A stretch of 64,000 nt of DNA from AP-15 sp963812675 (GTDB lineage: Bacteria; Pseudomonadota; Alphaproteobacteria; ATCC43930; CGMCC-115725). The notes below the pieces were generated by a model that was given only the letters and a program-made list of their open reading frames with translations, was not told the origin of the DNA and did no database searches. The DNA lies in the NCBI GenBank assembly GCA_963812675.1, contig CAWEWR010000002.1, positions 186,001-250,000 of the forward strand, read 5' to 3'. Shown here piece after piece: positions 53,268-63,226 of this stretch. The position numbers and the translations under genes are program-made. How positions within the stretch are numbered: position 1 is the first letter of the stretch; every line of letters begins with the position of its first letter.

Positions 53268-54119
53268 ATGATGCTGAACCCGACGAGCCTTCTGGCTGAT
53301 GCGCTGGGTCGGAACCTGGCGGAGACCTACCGCAGGATCTATGGCGGCCGAGAACCGCACATTGCCGACGGCCTCGACGAAGCCGGCCAACTCGTCATCG
53401 AGCGCATCGCCAGCAGCGACGCGCTCTACCACGACTGCCAACACGCGGCCCTGGTCACCCTTTGCGTCCAGGACATTTTGCGCGGCCGCCGCCTCGAGCG
53501 CACCATCACACCCAGCGATTGGGGTCATACCATTTTCGCCGCGCTGAACCACGACATCGGATATGTGCGCGGCATCTGCGCCGGCGATACTGCCGAGCAT
53601 TTCGTGATCGATGCCGCCGGCAATACAGTGACTCCCCCGCGCGGGGCCTCCGATGCCTTCCTGATGCCCTATCACGTGGAACGGGGGAAGATTTTCGTCC
53701 TCGAGCGTTTCGCGCCCGTTCCTTTCATAGACGAGGAACGCATCGCCGCTGCCATCGAGCTGACGCGCTTCCCAGTGCCGGACGATGAAGACCACGCCGC
53801 GACCGACACGGATGCGGCCTTGGTCAGGGCCGGCGATCTCATCGGCCAATTGGGCGATCCGCTTTACCCGCGCAAGCTGAACGCGCTCTATCACGAATTC
53901 GTTGAAACCGGCGTCCACGAGAGGCTCGGCTATACTAGTCCGGCCGACATAGTCGACCGCTACCCGCAATTTTATTGGAGCAAGATCGAGCGCTATATCG
54001 GCGACGCGCTGCGTTATCTCGAGATGACGATGGAGGGCAAGCAATGGACCGCGACGCTCTACAGCCACATCTTCGCCATCGAGCATAATCGCCGACGGAT
54101 GGGCCCACAGCCAGGATAA
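53268..54119 (+). CDS. HD-type phosphohydrolase with PDE-like metal motifs
   Basis: 283 residues, GAGG before ATG 53268. Two metal-binding motifs, LYHDCQHAALVTLCV and AALNHDIGYVRGIC, resemble the YHN..HA and HD..H pairs of eukaryote-type cyclic-nucleotide phosphodiesterases and HD-domain proteins. A later aspartate motif, ALVRAGDLIGQLGD, completes the expected ligand set. No membrane or sensor domain is seen. Substrate not known. It is followed by a decayed questin-oxidase gene. Confidence 0.7.
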   Translation: MMLNPTSLLADALGRNLAETYRRIYGGREPHIADGLDEAGQLVIERIASSDALYHDCQHAALVTLCVQDILRGRRLERTITPSDWGHTIFAALNHDIGYVRGICAGDTAEHFVIDAAGNTVTPPRGASDAFLMPYHVERGKIFVLERFAPVPFIDEERIAAAIELTRFPVPDDEDHAATDTDAALVRAGDLIGQLGDPLYPRKLNALYHEFVETGVHERLGYTSPADIVDRYPQFYWSKIERYIGDALRYLEMTMEGKQWTATLYSHIFAIEHNRRRMGPQPG

Positions 54120-54140
54120 TCGGCGCAACAGACTCTCTTT

Positions 54141-54761
54141 TGCGCCGCTGCGACGCACGGTGTCATTCGTGTCGGTCATGCCGTCCGGAGCCTCTCGATC
54201 AGCGATACATCATGGCGGAGGCGCGAGCTCGACGACGCACTGGCGAGCTGGGCGGCCACCTATTGGGAGCTGCCTTCCGATGATCGTCTACCGGACCGCT
54301 CGATCGCGCCCCGCGAGGCGATCGCGAAAGCTCCCGTCATTGCGCCGGATCAGCGGCGCAGTCTGGGAAATATTACCGCTTCGCTGGCAATGCTCGACGA
54401 TTTTCCCGAATTTGCGCCTGTAATCGGACTGATCGACAATCGTTTTCATTCATGGCGTCACTAGTCTAGCAGCGCTCGGCAGCATCATCCCTTACATTAG
54501 TGGAACCACCGCAGGTTCAGCGCTGCGTTTCGCCTGGCAGTCGGGCTGCGCGTTTTACCGCGCTTTGGCACCAGCGCCATGGCAGAGGACATCGGGCCAT
54601 GCACGCAGAACGGGGAGACACTGATCGATCGCGCTCTCGCCAATGGCGACGAGCACGTGATCAAATTCACCGAGGCCTGCCTGCGCCGGGACGAGCTCGC
54701 GCCGTCGCCGGCCTATCGTGCAGCCGTCGACCGCACCCTCGGCACAATCCGGCGCCGCTGA
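54141..54761 (+). pseudogene. Questin oxidase-like (DUF4243) gene remnant
   Basis: Three frames give consecutive pieces of one protein. Near 54141-54450: THGVIRVGHAVRSLS then RELDDALASWAATYWELP. Near 54448-54570: IHGVTSLAALGSIIPYISGT then SALRFAWQSGCAFYRALAP. Near 54579-54761: TLIDRALANGDEHVIKFTEA then CLRRDELAPSPAYRAAVDRT. These match the middle and C-terminus of questin-oxidase-family proteins. The first frame change is an extra T in a TTTT run near 54444. The N-terminal part is absent, so this looks truly decayed. Confidence 0.65.
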
Positions 54762-54786
54762 TCGAGCTCTGCCACATGGCCGATTG

Positions 54787-55014
54787 TCACCCGGCGGAGC
54801 TGCCGACGCCCCAAAATAATCGGGCGCGGGCAGCGGCTTTTTCGCGGCGCTGCCGGTCACGTTCGCTGCGGTATTCTTCCAATGCGGCGCGGTCGGCCTC
54901 GGTCACCGAAGCCTGGGTGGGGACCACGCAGGCAGTCGGACAGCGTGTCACTCCTTTTGTACGGATGTATTCCTCAATGACTGTTTCGCAGTTGTCGTCG
55001 GAGATCACGAGCAT
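54787..55014 (-). CDS. Small hypothetical protein (75 aa)
   Basis: 75 residues starting MLVISDDNCETVIEEYIRTK at ATG 55014, with a strong AAGGAGA ribosome site. It has a TRCPTACVVPTQ segment with two cysteines and a charged helix rich in Arg and Glu (AALEEYRSERDRQRREKAAA). It has the look of a conserved small protein of alphaproteobacteria, but I cannot name the family. The strong ribosome site and compact layout support it being real. Confidence 0.6.
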   Translation of the reverse strand: MLVISDDNCETVIEEYIRTKGVTRCPTACVVPTQASVTEADRAALEEYRSERDRQRREKAAARARLFWGVGSSAG

Positions 55015-55081
55015 CGATGTCTCCTTGAGAATAGAGGAAACTACGGGGATTTCCAGCCGGCTCCGCAGATGGCGATATTCG

Positions 55082-55198
55082 TCACTGCAGCCAAGCCGAG
55101 GCCAATGACGCGGCAGCCGCCCAGATGGCTGCCCATACACCCAGCGAGGACAATAGAACCAGTATCCAAAAAGCTTCTTTAGTGAGGGCGCAGGCCAT
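55082..55198 (-). CDS. Possible small membrane peptide (38 aa)
   Basis: An ATG at 55198 opens a 38-codon frame whose sequence ACALTKEAFWILVLLSSLGV and the following WAAIWAAAASLASAWLQ would form a single membrane helix. It precedes the 75-residue small gene on the same strand. A GGGG stretch, not a canonical ribosome site, lies upstream. The frame also continues upstream to 55339. Support is limited to the hydrophobic pattern. Confidence 0.3.
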   Translation of the reverse strand: MACALTKEAFWILVLLSSLGVWAAIWAAAASLASAWLQ

Positions 55199-55600
55199 TT
55201 GGTACCCCGATCTGTCGGATTGCAATGGCCGGTGCAACAGCCCGGGGTTATTGATCGAGCAAACGTGCCGTAATATGAAGCTGTGTTCCACCAGCTCCTC
55301 CCTCGATTGTGAAAATCGGCACTGAGCGCTGGTGGCCAATGAATAGACGGGGGATTGCGACTGCCACCAGACAGCGCCGACCTTAATCCCGGTTAGTCAT
55401 TGCGCCGTCTATTGCACGTCAAAATGTTGTCCGCCACGCTTTTCTCATCGGATTTGACGAAATTTTGGATAAATGGCACTGCGCTTCTACTATCAGGCAG
55501 ACCAATAGATCGGCCGCTTTCTGGCGGCCGGCGGCTCAGCTTCCTCCGTCATCAAACCGCAACCTTGACCTGCGGGGGATATTTTGCGGATAATTGCCGC
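55199..55600. other. Non-coding stretch upstream of the thiC riboswitch
   Basis: I see no convincing gene here. A 92-codon frame on the plus strand from 55400 runs into the riboswitch and has no family-like sequence. A locally AT-richer segment near 55435-55500 (for example CGAAATTTTGGATAAATGGC) might hold the thiC promoter, but no clear -35/-10 pair can be assigned. Confidence 0.4.
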
Positions 55601-55601
55601 G

Positions 55602-55736
55602 TCCAAGGGGTGCCCCGACAGGGGGCTGAGACGCCGCCGATGCCCCCACCCTATCCTCCCCGCAAGCGGGGAGAGTAGGGTGGGGGCGGCGCGGCAACCC
55701 TTCGAACCTGATCCGGGTCGTACCGGCGTAGGGACA
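55602..55736 (+). promoter_or_regulatory. TPP (thiamin pyrophosphate) riboswitch with enlarged P3a arm
   Basis: Consensus parts occur in order: AAGGGGTGCC, the P3 stem GCCCC/GGGGGC, CTGAGA, then ACCCTTCGAACCTGATC, GGGT, TACCGGCG and TAGGGA. These are the TPP-aptamer core motifs. The region between CTGAGA and ACCCTT forms a long P3a arm in which a palindromic repeat (55641-55686) is embedded. The switch lies 74 bp before thiC, so TPP should repress thiC expression. Confidence 0.93.
55641..55686. repeat. Palindromic repeat forming riboswitch P3a
   Basis: GCCCCCACCCTATCCTCCCC and GGGGAGAGTAGGGTGGGGGC are almost perfectly complementary around CGCAAGCG minus its paired ends. This is the CGCAAGCG-loop repeat seen after the adaptor gene (43572) and after thiC (57673). 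Confidence 0.85.
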
Positions 55737-55809
55737 GGAACATCGCGGCTATGCCGCCCTCCTCTTCGCAGATGCTCCGGATCGTCGAACTGGCATTACG
55801 GAGGCCGCC

Positions 55810-57672
<1,863 letters not shown>

Positions 57673-57722
57673 GCCCCCTCCCATTCCCTCCCCCGCAAGC
57701 GGGGGAGGGTTAGGGTGCGGGC
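57673..57722. repeat. Palindromic repeat directly after the thiC stop codon
   Basis: CCCTCCCCCGCAAGCGGGGGAGGG is a near-perfect hairpin inside GCCCCCTCCC ... GGGTGCGGGC. It starts at the base after the stop and overlaps the beginning of the next ORF. Confidence 0.85.
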
Positions 57723-58188
57723 CACGGAAGGGCCAGCTGGAGCCCTTCCCCGCAAGGAGGCTCGGCGTTACCCCGATCGCCCGATCGTCGGGGTATTGGC
57801 GGTAGTGATGCGCGGCGATCGCGCTCTCGTCGTGCGCCGCGCCAACCCGCCGATGTCCGGCCGCTGGGGGTTTCCCGGCGGCGTCCTCGAATTGGGCGAA
57901 ACGGTCGCGCAAGGCGCGATGCGCGAGTTGTTCGAGGAGACCGGCGTCACAGCGGAAACCGGCGGCCCCTTGACGGTCATCGACACGATCGAGCGCGACG
58001 AGGAGGGTCGAGTGCGCTACCATTACACCTTGGTCGCGGTCATCGGCCACTGGCAATCGGGCGACGGCGTCCCCGGCGACGACGCGGACGAGGTCGCGTG
58101 GCTTTCCCGCGCCGAAATCATTGACCGAAACCTGCCGACCGCCCCCGCCCTATTGCCGCTGATCGACTTCGCCCTGCGGAAGATTTGA
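57715..58188 (+). CDS. NUDIX hydrolase (ADP-ribose pyrophosphatase-like)
   Basis: 157 residues. The NUDIX box reads GGVLELGETVAQGAMRELFEETGV, a full match to GX5EX7REUXEEXGU. The N-terminal strand PIVGVLAVVMRGDRALVVRRAN is usual. The GTG start at 57715 lies in the repeat, and the first 22 or so residues look unlike the family, so translation may begin later. The stop overlaps the cytochrome gene (TGATG). Confidence 0.88.
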   Translation: MRATEGPAGALPRKEARRYPDRPIVGVLAVVMRGDRALVVRRANPPMSGRWGFPGGVLELGETVAQGAMRELFEETGVTAETGGPLTVIDTIERDEEGRVRYHYTLVAVIGHWQSGDGVPGDDADEVAWLSRAEIIDRNLPTAPALLPLIDFALRKI

Positions 58189-58709
58189 TGTTTAGAGCGT
58201 TCCTATGGGGCGTCGTGCTGACGATCCTGGCTGCCGCGGGCGGCGGCTACGCCGTCCTGCGGGCCGGACTCATCCCGGCCAACGCCGACGCCAATCCCGG
58301 CCGGTTGGAGACTTGGGCGGCCGGCGCCTCGCTCGATGCGACCGTTGCTCGCGAGGCGCCCAAGGGCCCTAATCCGGTCCCCTTGACGGACGCCGATCTG
58401 ATCGCCGGCATCGACCTTTACGGCCAGCACTGTGCGCTCTGCCACGGCACCGCAAAGGGCGATGCTTCGGCCTCGCCTATTGCAAAGGGCGAATATCCCG
58501 CGCCCCCGCAACTGGCGACGGACGGGGTTGAGGATGATCCCGAGGGATATTCCTTCTGGAAAATAGCGCACGGCATCCGCTGGACGGGCATGCCCGCGTG
58601 GCGGGGGACGCTGAACGACGAGCAAATCTGGACCCTCGCGCTGTTTCTCAAACACATGGACAAACTCCCGCCCGCCGCCGAACAGGCATGGCAGAACGTC
58701 CGGAATTGA
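58188..58709 (+). CDS. Membrane-anchored monoheme cytochrome c
   Basis: 173 residues from ATG 58188. One N-terminal membrane helix (residues 5-28). The heme site is CALCH (Cys82, Cys85, His86) and the axial ligand is probably Met136 in TGMPAW. Class I type. It sits between a NUDIX gene and a GMC oxidoreductase gene, so it could accept electrons from the latter at the periplasmic face, although the GMC protein shows no export signal. Confidence 0.88.
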   Translation: MFRAFLWGVVLTILAAAGGGYAVLRAGLIPANADANPGRLETWAAGASLDATVAREAPKGPNPVPLTDADLIAGIDLYGQHCALCHGTAKGDASASPIAKGEYPAPPQLATDGVEDDPEGYSFWKIAHGIRWTGMPAWRGTLNDEQIWTLALFLKHMDKLPPAAEQAWQNVRN

Positions 58710-58746
58710 AGCAGTCCGATTGGACAAGGCGAGCGCGGAGGACGAA

Positions 58747-60363
58747 ATGAAAGCGGATTACGTCATTATCGGCGCCGGCTCGGCGGGATGCGTCTTGGCA
58801 AACCGGCTGAGCACGGACCCCGCTGCGCGAGTCATCTTGCTAGAGGCCGGCGGGCGCGACTGGAATCCGTTGATCCACATTCCGGCCGGCTACATGAAAT
58901 TAATGGACCATCCTACCTTGACCTGGGGTTTCAAGGCCGAGCCCGATCCCGGGGTCAATGGCCGCAGCATACTCTACCCGCGCGGCCGGGTATTGGGCGG
59001 CTCCAGCTCAATCAACGGCATGATCTATGTCCGCGGCCAGCCCGAGGATTTCGATCACTGGGGACAGCTCGGCAATCGCGGCTGGTCGTGGGACGACGTG
59101 CTGCCTTATTTCAAAAAGGCCGAGGATTGGGAGGGCGGCGCCGACGAATTTCACGGCGAGGGCGGGCCGCTATTGACGTCGAGGACCGCCGACCAGCCGG
59201 TGTTGTGCCGGAAGCTGATCCAGGCAGGAACCGAGATCGGGCTCGAATACCACGCGGACGTCAACCATCTGCCGCCCGGCGCAGGCGACAGTATCGGCTG
59301 GGTTCAGCAGACCCGCCGCGGGCGGCGGCGCCAAAGCGCGGCGCGCACCTATCTGCGTGCGGCACTGAAGCGGCCGAACCTGCAGGTCGTCACCAACGCT
59401 CTGGTCCACCGCATCCTGTTCGACGGTACTAGCGCGGTCGGCGTCGAATACGCGCGGGGCGGCGGGCTGGAGCGGATCGACGCCGCTCGCGAGGTGATCC
59501 TGGCGGCGGGCGCCGTCGGGTCGCCGCATGTCCTGCAACTCTCCGGGGTCGGCGACCCCGGCCATTTGGGCCGCGTCGGCATCAGGGTCCAGCATGCTCT
59601 GCCCGGCGTCGGCAAGAACCTGCAAGATCATTATCTCGCGCGGGTTACTTGCATCGTGACCGGCGCGAAGACGTTGAACGAGAAGTCGCGCGGCCTGCCG
59701 TTTGCGGGCGAGGTGCTGCGCTACCTCTTTGCCGGCACCGGCATGCTAACGTACGCCGCCTCGCTGGTCGCCGCCTCGGTCAAGGTGTTGGAGGAATCGG
59801 CAACCCCCGACATCCAATGCCTCTTGGCGTCCGGAAGCTTTGCGCCGGGACCGATACGCCGGCTCGACGACAAGCCCGGCATGACCGCCGGCATCTGGCA
59901 GATGCGGCCGTTGAGCCGGGGCTATGTCGAGGCGCGCTCGAACCGGCCGGCCGACCCCCCGGCGATCAACCCACGCTACCTTTCCGAGGAGACCGACTGC
60001 CGCGCCGTGATCGGCGGTCTCAGGATGGCGCGGCGGCTCTTCGCCGCCCCGGCGCTCAAAAAATATCTCGTCGCCGAGAACCTCCCCGGCAATGATGTCC
60101 AGGGCGACGACGAGCTGTTGGATTATGCGCGCCAGTACGGATCGACGGTCTTTCACGCGACTTGCACCTGCAAGATGGGTCCGGACGCGATGGCGGTGGT
60201 CGATGACCATCTGCGTGTCCATGGCCTTCAGGGCCTGCGCGTCATCGACGCCTCCGTAATGCCGACCGTCACCTCGACCAACACCAACGCGCCTACGATC
60301 ATGATCGCCGAAAAAGGCGCTGCAATGATGCTGGAAGAGACGCGGCAGAAGATGGCGGCTTAG
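58747..60363 (+). CDS. GMC-family FAD oxidoreductase (choline/alcohol dehydrogenase-like), intact
   Basis: 538 residues from ATG 58747 (MKADYVIIGAGSAGCVLANR), after GGAGG five bases upstream. The FAD motif GAGSAG is at residues 9-14, followed by RGRVLGGSSSINGMIYVRGQ (GMC signature 1), SPHVLQLSGVGDPGHL (signature 2), and the catalytic His in TVFHATCTCKMG, closing with TSTNTNAPTIMIAEKGA. It oxidises an alcohol, perhaps choline or a polyethylene glycol type substrate. It is the intact version of the broken gene at 2468-4069. Confidence 0.93.
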   Translation: MKADYVIIGAGSAGCVLANRLSTDPAARVILLEAGGRDWNPLIHIPAGYMKLMDHPTLTWGFKAEPDPGVNGRSILYPRGRVLGGSSSINGMIYVRGQPEDFDHWGQLGNRGWSWDDVLPYFKKAEDWEGGADEFHGEGGPLLTSRTADQPVLCRKLIQAGTEIGLEYHADVNHLPPGAGDSIGWVQQTRRGRRRQSAARTYLRAALKRPNLQVVTNALVHRILFDGTSAVGVEYARGGGLERIDAAREVILAAGAVGSPHVLQLSGVGDPGHLGRVGIRVQHALPGVGKNLQDHYLARVTCIVTGAKTLNEKSRGLPFAGEVLRYLFAGTGMLTYAASLVAASVKVLEESATPDIQCLLASGSFAPGPIRRLDDKPGMTAGIWQMRPLSRGYVEARSNRPADPPAINPRYLSEETDCRAVIGGLRMARRLFAAPALKKYLVAENLPGNDVQGDDELLDYARQYGSTVFHATCTCKMGPDAMAVVDDHLRVHGLQGLRVIDASVMPTVTSTNTNAPTIMIAEKGAAMMLEETRQKMAA

Positions 60364-60564
60364 GCCTCGGAGAAGAGAATATGTCCCACTTCATCATCGA
60401 ACTGAATTTCAGGCCGCAGGAGTGATTCGCCGAGGAAAAGGGGTATCTCGCCGCCGAAGGCCTCGACTGAGAATGGAGGGCGATTCGCCGATTGATGCTC
60501 CGAGCCTCGTCGGATGACCGGATGACGGCGTCCGAAGGCGGGCCCCTGTGCCCATGACCGAGGT

Positions 60565-61908
60565 GTGGGATACCTGGTCGGCTCGATCATGACCTCCGGA
60601 TTCCTTGGCATCGTAGGCCGAACTGCCGACGTCACCCTGGTCGTGCTCCTTTTGCTGCAGTTGGCCTTGGCGTTCCGAGTGTCGCAGACAGTCCTGCTCC
60701 ACCTCTGTTATCGGCGTAGGGGGCTCGAGCGGGAACGGCTTGCGCTTACCCGACCGCTTCCTGCCGAGGACGAACTTCCGGCCGTTCTCATTCAGATTCC
60801 CACCTTCAACGAAGGTCATCTTGTGCGCCGCGCCCTCGACGCGGTGGTATCGTTGGATTGGCCGCGCAATCGGCTGCAAATACAGCTGCTCGACGACAGC
60901 ACCGATGTGAGCGCCGAAATAGCCCGGGCGACAGTTGCCGAGTTCCGCCGGCAGGGCCACGACGTCATTCTGATCCAGCGCTCGCACCGCGCCGGCTTCA
61001 AAGCCGGGGCGCTTACGGCCGGGCTGGCTTGTTCCGGCCAGCCGTTTGTCGCAGTGTTCGACGCCGATTATGTTCCATCCGCAGATTTCCTGCGGCTGTG
61101 TATTCGCCCATTGCTCGATGATCCGCATCTCGCCTTTGTTCAAGCCCGATGCGACTTTCTGAATGCCAGAGAGAACCGCGTGACACATGCGCAGCAGGTC
61201 ATTCTCGATAGCCATTTTGCAGTGGAGCAGCCGACGCGATGCTGGGCGGGTCAAATCTTGCCATTTAATGGGACCTGCGGCATTTGGCGGCGAGCCGCGA
61301 TCGAGGCTGCGGGTGGATGGCAGGGTGATACATTGACAGAGGATCTGGACCTCAGCTACCGCGCCCAGATGAGGGGATGGCGCGCCTTGTACCTCGTCTC
61401 GGTAGGCGTGCCGGGCGAGTTGCCGAACAGCTTGGCGAGCTGGGGCCGGCAGCAATGTCGCTGGAACAAAGGCTTTGCGGAGACGGCCCGAAAGCTTCTG
61501 CCGTCCATCTGGCGCAGCGCTCTGCCGTGGGGGCGGAAACTCGACGCGGCACTCCATCTCGGAGGTTGCGCGTTCGGGCTGCTAGTAGTGGCAACAGGGA
61601 TTTTATGCGGGATCGACATCTTTCTGGGGACGCTCAGCTATTCCTTGGTTCTCCCGCTCGCAGCACTCGGCCTGCTGCAAGGAGTGATGGGGGCGCTCGC
61701 AATGGCGCTGCTGAGCGGCAATTTCCTTCAGGGGTCGGAGGTCAATCCCAACGCTCGGGGTTTCGTGACAACGTGCCGGCTTACCTTATACACGATTCTG
61801 ATGCACCACTATGCAGCGGCGCTGTCGGCCGGCAGCGTGCTCAACGGCATATGCGGCCGCAGATCAGGCTTTGTGCGGACACCAAAACGGGTTCGCCTCT
61901 CCGGTTGA
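60565..61908 (+). CDS. Family 2 glycosyltransferase, processive type
   Basis: 447 residues (GTG 60565; ATG 60589 is an alternative). An N-terminal membrane helix is followed by the GT-A domain: IPTFNEGHLVRRALDAV, LLDDSTDV, the DAD in AVFDADYVPSADF, TEDLDLSYRAQ, and the QQCRW motif for processive transfer. Several C-terminal membrane helices follow. It resembles cellulose- or glucomannan-synthase-like enzymes and is likely involved in an extracellular polysaccharide. The 200 bp before it have no clear gene. Confidence 0.9.
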   Translation: MGYLVGSIMTSGFLGIVGRTADVTLVVLLLLQLALAFRVSQTVLLHLCYRRRGLERERLALTRPLPAEDELPAVLIQIPTFNEGHLVRRALDAVVSLDWPRNRLQIQLLDDSTDVSAEIARATVAEFRRQGHDVILIQRSHRAGFKAGALTAGLACSGQPFVAVFDADYVPSADFLRLCIRPLLDDPHLAFVQARCDFLNARENRVTHAQQVILDSHFAVEQPTRCWAGQILPFNGTCGIWRRAAIEAAGGWQGDTLTEDLDLSYRAQMRGWRALYLVSVGVPGELPNSLASWGRQQCRWNKGFAETARKLLPSIWRSALPWGRKLDAALHLGGCAFGLLVVATGILCGIDIFLGTLSYSLVLPLAALGLLQGVMGALAMALLSGNFLQGSEVNPNARGFVTTCRLTLYTILMHHYAAALSAGSVLNGICGRRSGFVRTPKRVRLSG

Positions 61909-61927
61909 TATGGCCCGCGGATCGGCG

Positions 61928-63226
61928 TCACGTGATCGAGCCGTCCCCGACACCAGAAAGTTTCGCATGGCGCGTACCACTCCCGGTCAAGAGCAACCCG
62001 CCGACGATTGCGGGCACCGCCGGCAACAGGTAGAGAAGCGGCAAAAGTTCGATATTGCGTATCGCCATCGAGATTATCGGATCGGGCAGTGTGTTCGTGG
62101 CAAATGCGGAGGCTATTGCGAGCACGAACAGAAGCGTTTGCCGCCTTCCCTGCCGCCTCGGCATCAAGAGTCCCAGCACCAGGACGACATTGCCGACGCA
62201 AAGGAGTGGATTGACGATGCGACGATGCCCCTCGACCAGCCATTGCGCCCAGACGAGCGCGTCATTCCTAACCTCGATCGGCGGGTTGAGCAGCCGTGTG
62301 ACAGGTTCCTCGTAGAAGCCACGTGGCCGCTCTTCCGTCCCTTCCGGCGCGCGCACAGGCAGCGAAAATGTGTCGAAATCGACCTTCTCGAGCCCGGTGG
62401 CGGTACGGACAAAGTAGGCTCCGCTATCGAGCAGGAGCAGAGAAACCCCATCGCTTTCAAAAAAGCGTCCCCTCCGCGACCAGATTTCGGTGAATTCGTG
62501 TTCCTTGCGACTATCCAGCGCCACGATGTCCTCGAGAGTGGTGCCGTCGCGGCTCCGTCGCGCGAAGGCGACCGAGATGCCGGGGAGGATCTCCTGCTGA
62601 TAGCCCGGTTGCAGTACTTCGACGCCGACATTTGCCGCCGCCTGGAAGCGAATGTCCTCGAGGCTTCTCCAACTCAGCGGGAGCAGGCACAGCGAATTGA
62701 GGGCGCAAAACGATGCCGCGAGCACCGCAACGATGATCCCGGGACCAGCGATCTGACCACTGCTCCGCCCGGCGCTCCGTAATGTCAACACCTCATTATT
62801 CTCGATCCACTGGTAGTATCGGCAGGCGACGGCAATCGAGACGATTTCGGGGGTCGCGTGGTAGAAGATGACCGGCAGGATGTGGAGCCAGATCAGCAGG
62901 AGCCGATCGGGGGAGAGCGCACCACTCATCACCAGATCGTAGAGCTGTGGCGACTTATGGAGAATCTGTTCGATAACGATCACCGACATGATCGCAGCGG
63001 TCGCAACGGTCAGCCGGCCAAGCATGTGACGATAAATCGTGATCAGAGATGCCCCGCCGGTTGATGCTTTGTCGGCCCGACTAGATGGTGAGCCGGCCTC
63101 GAAATCGTGTGTTTCCGCGGTCAATCCGAAGGATTGGCCCGCCGCCCCTTTGGTTTCTTTACTATAACGGCGCGCAGCGCGCAATCTCTGGGCGCCGTGC
63201 AAGGGATTTGGGATGTCGATCTTCAT
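61928..63226 (-). CDS. LptF/LptG-family permease
   Basis: 432 residues from ATG 63226. The family core starts only around residue 60 (LITIYRHMLGRLTVATAAIM), so the first 60 residues may not be translated. Membrane segments sit at the two ends (LLLIWLHILPVIFYHATPEI early; LLYLLPAVPAIVGGLLLTG late), with a periplasmic jellyroll-like middle. LptF/LptG pull lipopolysaccharide out of the inner membrane. A single member beside an export permease suggests transport of another glycolipid. Its 5' end overlaps the divergent gene. Confidence 0.75.
   Translation of the reverse strand: MKIDIPNPLHGAQRLRAARRYSKETKGAAGQSFGLTAETHDFEAGSPSSRADKASTGGASLITIYRHMLGRLTVATAAIMSVIVIEQILHKSPQLYDLVMSGALSPDRLLLIWLHILPVIFYHATPEIVSIAVACRYYQWIENNEVLTLRSAGRSSGQIAGPGIIVAVLAASFCALNSLCLLPLSWRSLEDIRFQAAANVGVEVLQPGYQQEILPGISVAFARRSRDGTTLEDIVALDSRKEHEFTEIWSRRGRFFESDGVSLLLLDSGAYFVRTATGLEKVDFDTFSLPVRAPEGTEERPRGFYEEPVTRLLNPPIEVRNDALVWAQWLVEGHRRIVNPLLCVGNVVLVLGLLMPRRQGRRQTLLFVLAIASAFATNTLPDPIISMAIRNIELLPLLYLLPAVPAIVGGLLLTGSGTRHAKLSGVGDGSIT

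Noticed and set aside
55400..55678. 92-residue ORF running into the riboswitch
   Set aside because: It overlaps the aptamer and repeat and has no conserved features.
60360..60635. 91-residue minus-strand ORF between the GMC and GT2 genes
   Set aside because: The C-terminal half has protein-like composition, but no family was recognised, there is no ribosome site, and it overlaps the GT2 start.
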